NCBI GenBank assembly: GCA_019637095.1
Contig: JAHBWG010000001.1
Coordinates: 163,780 to 227,779, forward strand
From: Sandaracinaceae bacterium
GTDB taxonomy: Bacteria > Myxococcota_A > Polyangia > Polyangiales > Sandaracinaceae
Direction of reading: 5' to 3'
DNA length: 64,000 nt
Positions 27,326 to 34,196 of this stretch are shown here, piece after piece. The first letter of the stretch is position 1. Every line of letters starts with the position of its first letter. The notes under the pieces are model-generated. The model did not search any database. It saw only the letters and a program-made list of their open reading frames with translations, and was not told the DNA's origin. The position numbers and the translations under genes were made by a program.

Positions 27326-27644
27326 GCTCGCGGAAGCCCCCGACGAACGTCCCCTTCACGAAGACCATCGGGAACGTCGGCCAGCCCGTCCACATCTTCA
27401 CGGCGAGGCGCCGCCGCCACTCGCCGAGGTAGCTCCCGTACTCGAGGTACGTGAACGCCAGCCCGCGCTCCTTCAGCAGCTTGCGCGCCTTCTTCACGAC
27501 GGGGTTCTGCGCCATGCCGACCACGACGATCGCGTCGCGCTCGATCGCCGCGCGCACCTCGTCGAGCAGGTCGGACTGGTAGGTGGCGATCGTCTCGTGG
27601 ATCGCGGGGTGGATCTGGGCTTCAGCCAGGACGGGTCGGCTCAT
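27276..27644 (-). CDS. Glutaredoxin-fold protein lacking all cysteines
   Basis: The 122-residue protein has a glutaredoxin-type order of strands: Ile-Val-Val-Val-Gly, a helix, Phe-Thr-Tyr-Leu-Glu-Tyr, then the Trp-Pro-Thr-Phe-Pro-Met-Val-Phe-Val block that carries the cis-proline, and Gly-Gly-Phe-Arg-Glu-Leu. The active-site position, normally Cys-Pro-Tyr-Cys or Cys-Gly-Phe-Ser, reads Met-Ala-Gln-Asn-Pro. No cysteine occurs anywhere in the protein, so it cannot do thiol chemistry. It may instead bind glutathione or act as a structural domain. ATG 27644 was chosen; the frame extends upstream without protein-like sequence. Confidence 0.75.
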   Translation of the reverse strand: MSRPVLAEAQIHPAIHETIATYQSDLLDEVRAAIERDAIVVVGMAQNPVVKKARKLLKERGLAFTYLEYGSYLGEWRRRLAVKMWTGWPTFPMVFVKGTFVGGFRELTKLAEAGELDAMLGG

Positions 27645-27708
27645 GGGGCGCTCACTTAGGACCCGCGGCGGTTGTCGTAAAGCCCCCGGGCTGGCAAGTT
27701 CCCGCGCC

Positions 27709-29535
27709 ATGATCCGACCGACGTGCTGTCTCCTCGCCCTCTGGCTCTCGAGCTGCGGGGGCGGTGCGCCCGCGCCCGCGCACCCGACCGAGCGCTCCGC
27801 CCAAGAGCAGGCCGACGCGCTGCTGAGCCTCTACGACCCCATCCTGCTCGCGCTGAGCACGGAGTCGAACCGCGCCGCGTGGGCGGCGAGCACCGACGTC
27901 AGCGACGCGCACACCGGCGCGCGCACCGGCGCGGAGACCGCGTTCAGCGCGTTCGCCGGCAACGCCGAGATCATCCGCCGCGCGCGCGGGCTCCTCGAGC
28001 GCCCGAGCGAGCTGAACGACCTCACGGTCCGCCAGCTCCGGCAGATGCTCGAGCTCGCGGCGTCGGCGCCGATGACCAACCCCGAGCTCGCGCGCGCCCG
28101 CGTCGCGGCCGAGAGCGCGCAGAGCGCGCGGCTCGACGGCTTCCGCTTCTGCCTCGCGCGCGACGCGGCGGCAGAGTGTACGCAGCCCGCGACGACGAAC
28201 GACCTCGACCGCGTCCTGGTCGAGTCGCGCGCGCTCGACGAGCGCCTGAACGCGTGGCGCGAGAGCAAGGCGGTCGGCCCCACGCTGCGCGACGGCCTCA
28301 TCGAGCTGCGGGGCCTGCGCAACGGCGTCGCGCGCGAGATGGGCTACCCCGACTTCTTCCAGTTCCAGGTCACGAACTACGGGATGACGACCGCCGAGAT
28401 GATGGCGCTGCTCGAACGCCTCATCGAAGAGACGCGCCCGCTCTACGCGCAGCTCCACTGCTGGGCGCGCCACGAGCTCGCGCGCCGCTACGGGGTGAGC
28501 GAGGCCCCGCGCCTCATCCCCGCGCACTGGATCGGCAACCGCTGGGGGCAGAGCTGGCCGGGCCTCGTCGAGGGCGTCGACATGGACTCGATGATGGAGG
28601 GCCGCCCGCGCGAGTGGCTCGTCGAGCAGGCCGAGCGCTTCTACGTCTCGATGGGTCTCGAGGCGCTCCCGCGCAGCTTCTACGAGCGCAGCGACCTCTA
28701 CCCCGTGCCCGACGGCGAGAGCCGCCGCAAGAACGCGCACGCGAGCGCGTGGCACGTCGACCTCGAGCGCGACGTGCGCTCGCTGATGAGCGTCGAGCCC
28801 ACGTGGGACTGGTTCACCACCACGCACCACGAGCTCGGCCACATCTACTACTACCTCGCGTACGCGCGCCCCGAGGTGCCGCCGCTGTTGCGCGAAGGCG
28901 CCAACCGCAGCTACCACGAGGGCATCGGCGACCTCATCGGCCTCGCCGCGAGCCAGCCCCCGTACCTGCGTCAGATCGGCTTGCTCTCGGACGAGCAGGA
29001 GATCGACGAGCTCCGCTGGCTCCTCGACAGCGCGCTCACCGGCCCGATCGTCTTCCTCCCGTTCGCCGCCGGCACGATGAGCCACTTCGAGAAGGAGCTC
29101 TACGCGGACGAGCTCGGCGCCGACGCGCTCGACCGCCGCTGGTGGGAGATCGTCGCGCGCTACCAGGGGATCGCGCCGCCCTCCGCGCGCGCGGGCGGCT
29201 GCGACGCGTGCACCAAGACGCACATCAACGACGACCCCGCGCAGTACTACGACTACGCGCTCGCCAACGTGCTCGTCTACCAGCTCCACGACCACATCTG
29301 CCGCAACCTCCTCGGCCAGGACCCGCACGCCTGCAACTACTACGAGCGCCGCGAGGTCGGTGAGTTCCTCACCTCCATCATGGCCCCCGGCGCGAGCCGC
29401 GACTGGCGCGAGGTCCTGCGCGAGGCCACCGGCCGCGAGCTCACCGCCGAGCCCATGCTCGAGTACTACGCGCCGTTGACCGCCTACCTCGAAGAGCAGA
29501 ACCGCGGCCGCGACTGCGCGTTCCCCGGCCAGTGA
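27709..29535 (+). CDS. M2-family (ACE-like) zinc metallopeptidase lipoprotein
   Basis: The 608-residue protein is a bacterial relative of angiotensin-converting enzyme, a dipeptidyl carboxypeptidase. The lipobox is Leu-Ser-Ser-Cys at about residue 15. The zinc site is His374-Glu375-Leu-Gly377-His378, with the third ligand Glu in a Tyr-His-Glu-Gly-Ile-Gly-Asp block about 24-28 residues later. Other M2 blocks include Ala-His-Trp-Ile-Gly-Asn-Arg-Trp-Gly-Gln and Ala-Ser-Ala-Trp-His. The length matches single-domain bacterial ACE. It should act on peptides in the periplasm or at the surface. ATG 27709 directly precedes the lipoprotein signal. Confidence 0.92.
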   Translation: MIRPTCCLLALWLSSCGGGAPAPAHPTERSAQEQADALLSLYDPILLALSTESNRAAWAASTDVSDAHTGARTGAETAFSAFAGNAEIIRRARGLLERPSELNDLTVRQLRQMLELAASAPMTNPELARARVAAESAQSARLDGFRFCLARDAAAECTQPATTNDLDRVLVESRALDERLNAWRESKAVGPTLRDGLIELRGLRNGVAREMGYPDFFQFQVTNYGMTTAEMMALLERLIEETRPLYAQLHCWARHELARRYGVSEAPRLIPAHWIGNRWGQSWPGLVEGVDMDSMMEGRPREWLVEQAERFYVSMGLEALPRSFYERSDLYPVPDGESRRKNAHASAWHVDLERDVRSLMSVEPTWDWFTTTHHELGHIYYYLAYARPEVPPLLREGANRSYHEGIGDLIGLAASQPPYLRQIGLLSDEQEIDELRWLLDSALTGPIVFLPFAAGTMSHFEKELYADELGADALDRRWWEIVARYQGIAPPSARAGGCDACTKTHINDDPAQYYDYALANVLVYQLHDHICRNLLGQDPHACNYYERREVGEFLTSIMAPGASRDWREVLREATGRELTAEPMLEYYAPLTAYLEEQNRGRDCAFPGQ

Positions 29536-29611
29536 GCGCGCGCCGCCGCGGAGGCTCGGCCCTCGTCTCACCTCACCCGCGCGGCGAGCACAGCAGCGGC
29601 GGTCGGATCGC

Positions 29612-30670
29612 ATGACGTCGGCGCGCGAAGCGCTGCTGGCCCGGCTGGCCGAGGTCGCGTCGGTGCCCGAGCGCCGGCGGATCGCGAGCTCGATCGTCGA
29701 CTTCGAGTCTCGGGACGCGCTCGTCGATCGCGTGATCGCGCTGACCGAGCGGCTCGCCGGCAGCGCTCCCTGCGCGCTGCTCCACGCGAGCTTCAGCATG
29801 GGTGCGGTCTTCGGCTGGGCGCTCGAGGATGGAACCCGCGTGCTCCTCAAGCAGCACCCGAGGCAGGCGGCCCTCGCGCCGCTCGAGGCGAGCTACGCGC
29901 TGATGGACGCGCTCGCCGCGATCGGCTTCCCCTGCCCGATGTTGCGTGCGGGACCGCTCGATGACGGCGGCGCCCTCGTCGTCCTCATGGGGTGGCTCGA
30001 CGCGTCCGAGACGCCGCCATCATCGACCGACGCGGAGCTCCGCGCGCGCGCGTGCGCGTTCGCGCGGCTCGTGCGCGTCGGCTCGGCGAACCCCCACGCC
30101 GGCGCCCTCGCGCGCGCCCCGGGGATCGCCAAGCCGTGGCCGCCGCCGCACTCCCCGGTGTTCGACTTCGAGGCGAGCCGCGAGGGCGCCGAGGCGATCG
30201 ACGCGATCGGCGCGTGGACGGCCGACGCGCTCACCGCGCGCAACCCTTCCATCGTCGTCGCCCACGCGGACTGGACCGCGCACAACGTGTGGCTCGACGG
30301 AGACGCGGTGTCGGCGGTCTACGACTGGGACAGCCTGCACCGAGAGGATCACGCGGTGAGCGTCGGCGTCGCCGCGCTCGCGTCAGGCTTCGATACGCGC
30401 CGCGCGTTCGCGCCCCCGCCGACCGCGGCGTGGGTCGAGGGCTTCATCCGGGCCTACCGCGACGCCAGCGATGCGCTCTCCGACGACGACGCGCGGGCCG
30501 CGAAGGTTGCCGCGCTGCGGACCTACGCGTACCTCGCGCGCTGTCAGCACGCGCTGGCGTGGGCCCGCCGGGCCGACGCACCGTACCCGTTCGCAGCAGG
30601 CCTCGAGCGCTTCGCGCGCGAGCTCGACGCCCGCCGTGAGGCCTCCGGCAGATCGAGGCGCCGTTCATGA
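29612..30670 (+). CDS. Aminoglycoside-phosphotransferase-fold kinase
   Basis: The 352-residue protein has the APH/choline kinase fold. A nucleotide-binding Val-Leu-Leu-Lys lies near residue 77. The catalytic loop is Val-Ala-His-Ala-Asp-Trp-Thr-Ala-His-Asn near 220, followed by Val-Tyr-Asp-Trp-Asp-Ser, the metal-binding Asp. The substrate could be an antibiotic or a small metabolite such as a choline or homoserine analogue; context does not tell. The stop codon overlaps the ATG of a short frame (30667) that looks like the start of an acetyltransferase. Confidence 0.85.
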   Translation: MTSAREALLARLAEVASVPERRRIASSIVDFESRDALVDRVIALTERLAGSAPCALLHASFSMGAVFGWALEDGTRVLLKQHPRQAALAPLEASYALMDALAAIGFPCPMLRAGPLDDGGALVVLMGWLDASETPPSSTDAELRARACAFARLVRVGSANPHAGALARAPGIAKPWPPPHSPVFDFEASREGAEAIDAIGAWTADALTARNPSIVVAHADWTAHNVWLDGDAVSAVYDWDSLHREDHAVSVGVAALASGFDTRRAFAPPPTAAWVEGFIRAYRDASDALSDDDARAAKVAALRTYAYLARCQHALAWARRADAPYPFAAGLERFARELDARREASGRSRRRS

Positions 30671-30738
30671 CGGCGGCGATGCGCCGGGCGAACCAGGAGG
30701 ACCTCGCGCCGCTCGAGCGCCTCCTCGAAGACCGGTGA
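30667..30738 (+). pseudogene. Fragment of a GNAT acetyltransferase N-terminus
   Basis: A 23-codon frame overlaps the phosphotransferase stop in ATGA fashion and contains Met-Arg-Arg-Ala-Asn-Gln-Glu-Asp-Leu-Ala-Pro-Leu-Glu, which is typical of the first strand and helix of GNAT acetyltransferases. It ends at a TGA with no further GNAT sequence in any frame before the next gene. I read it as the stub of a deleted gene that once formed an operon with the phosphotransferase. Confidence 0.3.
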
Positions 30739-30783
30739 CGCGAGCACGCAGCGCGCCGCCATCAGTCGGCGGTCCGTCGGAGG

Positions 30784-31209
30784 CTACGGGTTGTACGTGT
30801 CGTAGTCGGGCTGCATCACGAGGCCGAGCACGCCGGCGCCGCGCAGCCCGTGGCCGTGGTGGGGCTGGAGCGGCTGCGACCACCGGGCCTGTCCGCTCGA
30901 GGCGTCGTACGCGGCGACCTGCTCGGCGCCGACCACGTAGAGCACTCCGTCCTCGTAGAGGAGGGCCTCGCCTCGATCGACGGCGCGCACGGTCCCGAGC
31001 GGCGCGCCGCTCGCGAGCTCGAAGCACGCGAGCTCGCCGTTCGACGTCAACGCGTAGACGCGGTCCTCCGTCAGGACGAAGCGGCGGATCGAGAACTGGG
31101 TCGTCTGTCGCCAGAGGAACGCGCCGGAGCGCCGGTCGAGGGCCTCGAGGCGGTTCTGACCGGTGACGATCAGGAGCGAGCGCGGGTCGAGCGAGGATGT
31201 GGTCATCAT
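30784..31209 (-). CDS. Short PQQ/WD-type beta-propeller fragment protein
   Basis: The 141-residue protein shows three or four beta-propeller strand sets of the PQQ type (Leu-Glu-Ala-Leu-Asp-Arg-Arg-Ser-Gly-Ala-Phe-Leu-Trp, then Ala-Tyr-Asp-Ala-Ser-Ser-Gly-Gln-Ala-Arg-Trp). That is too few for a closed propeller, so it either oligomerises or is a remnant. No signal peptide is visible. A GGAG motif precedes two consecutive ATGs; its spacing favours the second (31206). It lies 39 bases downstream of the kinase gene on the same strand and may share its transcript. Confidence 0.65.
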   Translation of the reverse strand: MMTTSSLDPRSLLIVTGQNRLEALDRRSGAFLWRQTTQFSIRRFVLTEDRVYALTSNGELACFELASGAPLGTVRAVDRGEALLYEDGVLYVVGAEQVAAYDASSGQARWSQPLQPHHGHGLRGAGVLGLVMQPDYDTYNP

Positions 31210-31248
31210 AGTCTCCGTACGCCACTCTCGCGGGGCGAGCCGCGAATC

Positions 31249-33201
31249 TCAGCGGCGGCCTGCGACGGAGTCGTCTCCCGGCGCCTCGCCGCGCCGCTGG
31301 TCACGCCTCCAGAAGACGGCGGCGAAGAGCGTCGCGAGCGCCGCGCCGCCCAAGAACAAGAGGCCGGCGTTGCCGGGCGAGAACGGGGCGACGAGGGCGA
31401 CGGCGAAGAAGAGCAGGGCGAGCCACGCGAACCACGGGCGCAGGAGGAACGCGCCGGCCAGACAGCAAGCACCGGCGAGCGCGGCGTTGGACACGTTCAT
31501 CTGATCGACGCTCGCGCCGGCGAGGACGGCGGCGCCGCGGTCCACGACGACCGCCGTGAAGATCGCGATCACGAGGCCGACGACGCCGCGGCTCGCGCGC
31601 CGGTCGAACAGCACGCGTCGCTTGACTGCGACGACGGTGACGAGCGCCACGAGGCCCGCGGCGGAGATCAGCGTGTGGCCGAGGGGATCGAGGCGGTAGC
31701 CTCGCATCCGCAGCACGAGGATGACGGCGCCGAGCACCACGCCGAGCGCGCCGAGCGTGCCGAACAGGGTGGAGTAGCGGCGCGCCCCGAGCGTGAGATC
31801 CATGTCACGCTCGAGGTGCTCGAGCTCACGCGTGCGCGCGTCCTCGGCCGCCTCCCGCTCCTCGGCGTCGCGCAACGCGCGCTCGAGCTCTGGATCGAGC
31901 GTCGCGACCTCGGAGACCAGCGCGCGCGCCGCGGCGAGCCGGCCCGACGCGAGCTCGAAGCGCGCGACGCTCGTGACGCTCTCGGTGAGCCCGCGCCGCG
32001 CCTCGTCGTTGTCGGGCCACTCGCGGATGGCGTGCGCGAAGCCGAAGCGGCACTCCGAGAGCAAGCGATAGACCGCGTCGAGCGGCGCCTGCGCCTGCGC
32101 GAGCAAGGCGGCGAGCTCCGCCTGTCGCTCCTCGGCCGCCCTCGCGAGCGAGACCGAGCTCGCGTGGCGGAGGTAGTCGGCGATCGCCTCGCGGAAGGCG
32201 CGCGCCGAGGGGTAGCGCTCGTCGGGTGCCCTCGCGGTCGCGCGGTTCTCGATGTCGGCGAGCGGGCGCGGGACGGAGGCGGCGTGCTCGACGGGCGCCG
32301 ACTCGATCGCGCGCAGGAGCGCCGACAACAGGCCGCCGCCGTCGGCCGCTCCAGGGGGCTCGACGTGCCGGCCGTCGCCGCCGGTGAGGATCTCGTGGAG
32401 GGTGGCGCCGAGCAGGTAGACGTCGGTGCGCTCGTCGATCGACGCGGTGTCGCCCCGCGCCATCTCGGGCGCGAGGTGCGAGGGGGTGCCGACGATGCGA
32501 GGCGGCCCGCCCGCGCTCAGCGCGGACTTCCGGACGGAGATGCCCCAGTCGGCGAGGCAGACCTCGCCGAACCGGCCGACGATCACGTTCTCGCTCTTGA
32601 TGTCGCGGTGGAGCACGCCGCGCTCGTGCGCGAACTGCACGGCCTGCGCGACGTGCATGAGGATCTCGAGGTGCGCGCCGAGGCGATCGCGCGCGAGGGT
32701 CTCCACCTCGCTCCAGAACGGGTGATCGGGGTCGAGGATCAGCTCGCGCCAAGCGACCCCGTCGATGCGCTTCGTGATCAGCGCCGGCTGCCCCGCGTCG
32801 TCGGAGCCGAGCGCGTGGATGGGGAGCACGTTCGGGTGAGCGACCGAGCCGAGGATGCGCCCTTCGTGCAGCATCGCGCGCGCCGAGCTCGCGCCCGCGC
32901 TCGACTTCAACACCTTGACGGCCACCTCCCGGTCGAGCGAGCCCTGGCGCGCGAGGAGCACGCGCCCCATCCCCCCTTCCCCGAGGACGCCCACCATCTC
33001 GAGCGCGGACCCCTCGCCCGGCTCCACGAACGCCGACGGCTCGCCGAGCGAGACGGAGGGGAGCGCGCCCTCGAGCGTGCGAATGCCCGAGGCGATCGTC
33101 GCGGCCACCTCGTAGTCGCGCGGGCGGATCGTCGCGCCAAGCCGCTCGACCGCGAGCGTGCGCGCGAGCGTCTCGAGCTCCTCGTCGTGCACGGCGGCCA
33201 C
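31249..33201 (-). CDS. Hanks-type Ser/Thr protein kinase with C-terminal membrane domain
   Basis: The kinase (650 residues from GTG 33201) has the Gly-rich loop Gly-Glu-Gly-Gly-Met-Gly, Lys in Ala-Val-Lys-Val-Leu-Lys, catalytic His-Arg-Asp-Ile-Lys-Ser-Glu-Asn, and Asp-Trp-Gly in place of the usual Asp-Phe-Gly. A coiled-coil rich in Glu/Arg (about 360-470) leads to about seven membrane helices filling the C-terminus. The kinase domain is cytoplasmic. The frame is open to GTG 33225, but TACCCT lies nine bases before GTG 33201, favouring the shorter form. Confidence 0.9.
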   Translation of the reverse strand: MAAVHDEELETLARTLAVERLGATIRPRDYEVAATIASGIRTLEGALPSVSLGEPSAFVEPGEGSALEMVGVLGEGGMGRVLLARQGSLDREVAVKVLKSSAGASSARAMLHEGRILGSVAHPNVLPIHALGSDDAGQPALITKRIDGVAWRELILDPDHPFWSEVETLARDRLGAHLEILMHVAQAVQFAHERGVLHRDIKSENVIVGRFGEVCLADWGISVRKSALSAGGPPRIVGTPSHLAPEMARGDTASIDERTDVYLLGATLHEILTGGDGRHVEPPGAADGGGLLSALLRAIESAPVEHAASVPRPLADIENRATARAPDERYPSARAFREAIADYLRHASSVSLARAAEERQAELAALLAQAQAPLDAVYRLLSECRFGFAHAIREWPDNDEARRGLTESVTSVARFELASGRLAAARALVSEVATLDPELERALRDAEEREAAEDARTRELEHLERDMDLTLGARRYSTLFGTLGALGVVLGAVILVLRMRGYRLDPLGHTLISAAGLVALVTVVAVKRRVLFDRRASRGVVGLVIAIFTAVVVDRGAAVLAGASVDQMNVSNAALAGACCLAGAFLLRPWFAWLALLFFAVALVAPFSPGNAGLLFLGGAALATLFAAVFWRRDQRRGEAPGDDSVAGRR

Positions 33202-33210
33202 TCGAGCCCG

Positions 33211-33216
33211 AGGGTA
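33211..33216 (-). promoter_or_regulatory. Leaderless-type -10 box (TACCCT) for the kinase gene
   Basis: On the minus strand TACCCT ends nine bases before GTG 33201. It would lie inside the coding sequence if GTG 33225 were the start. Confidence 0.35.
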
Positions 33217-33294
33217 CCCGACCACCGTCGGAGAAGGATCGCGCCTCGTGCCCGAGCGTCACGTCGCGGTCGAGGCCGGTCCGCGGCGCCTGCG

Positions 33295-33341
33295 CGCGCG
33301 CCGTGAAGGGCACTCGCTCGGCGCGCCCTTCACGGCGCGCG
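33295..33341 (-). terminator. 17-bp perfect inverted repeat overlapping a stop codon
   Basis: Arms 33295-33311 and 33325-33341 pair perfectly around a 13-base loop. The right arm contains the TGA (33330-33332) of the minus-strand lipoprotein gene, so the hairpin forms at the very end of that message and before the kinase gene. No U-tract follows. Confidence 0.55.
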
Positions 33342-34196
33342 GGGGCGGGGCCAGAGCTGGCGGATCTCGACGAGCGGCTCCGTCGCGAGCACGAAACGTT
33401 GCCCCTCCAAGTCCCAGCTCATCGCGTAGCTCAACAGCCGCCCGTCCGCGTCCGCCGCGAGGACCGCGACGTCGGCGAGCCGGTAGGCGAGCGGCGCGTC
33501 GGGGAGCGTCGCGAGCATCGCCGCGATCTGCGTGACGAGCTCGGGGCGCACGCGGTCCTCTTGCACCTGCGCCCACACCTCGTCGTTGCCGAGGAGCGCG
33601 CGGTCCGCCTCGTCGAGCGCGTAGGCGGCGACGTCGCCCGACCGCAGCGCGGCGACGAGGCCCGCGGCGAGGGCGCCGAGGCCCGCGAGCGCCGAGGGCA
33701 GCGGGCCGCCCGGCAGCGCGCGCGACATCGTGCGCGGCCGGACCGAGTAGAGGCGGAGGCCGTTCCGGCTGAGCGCGAGGGTCAGGCGGAGCGAGCCCCA
33801 GCGCTCGGCGGGCTCGGCGTCGTCGTCGGGGACGCCGCGCTTGAGGATGAGCTCGAGCTCGAACGCGATGCCGATCACGAGCGGCGCCTCGCGCGGCCGG
33901 TCGGTGTGCCAGCGCGCCTGCTCGGCGCCGTCGAGGGCGGAGCGCAGGCGCACCTCGGTCGGGGGCGGCGGCCGGCCGTCGGCGACCGCGAGCGCGAGGT
34001 CGGTGAGCTCCTCCGCGACCTCGCTGATCGGGGTGTCCGCGTAAGGCCGCCCCGAGGCGCGCGGCGCGGCGTCGGGGCGGGCCAGGGCGGGCTGCCTCTC
34101 TCCCGGCTCGTCCCGCCGCGGCCCGGCCGCGACGGCGTGGTGCGGCCCGCAGCCGGCGAGGAGCCCGAGCGTGAGCGCGGCGGGTGCGATCCTCAC
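33330..34196 (-). CDS. Lipoprotein of unknown function
   Basis: The 288-residue protein has a lipobox (Leu-Leu-Ala-Gly-Cys at about 12-16) and a Pro/Arg-rich linker to about residue 50. A globular domain follows with Ile-Gly-Ile-Ala-Phe-Glu-Leu-Glu-Leu strands and a long helical stretch rich in Ala, Leu and Asp. Nothing catalytic is visible. The ATG overlaps the stop of the prolyl oligopeptidase gene, so the two are co-expressed and probably both envelope-located. Confidence 0.7.
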   Translation of the reverse strand: MRIAPAALTLGLLAGCGPHHAVAAGPRRDEPGERQPALARPDAAPRASGRPYADTPISEVAEELTDLALAVADGRPPPPTEVRLRSALDGAEQARWHTDRPREAPLVIGIAFELELILKRGVPDDDAEPAERWGSLRLTLALSRNGLRLYSVRPRTMSRALPGGPLPSALAGLGALAAGLVAALRSGDVAAYALDEADRALLGNDEVWAQVQEDRVRPELVTQIAAMLATLPDAPLAYRLADVAVLAADADGRLLSYAMSWDLEGQRFVLATEPLVEIRQLWPRPRAP

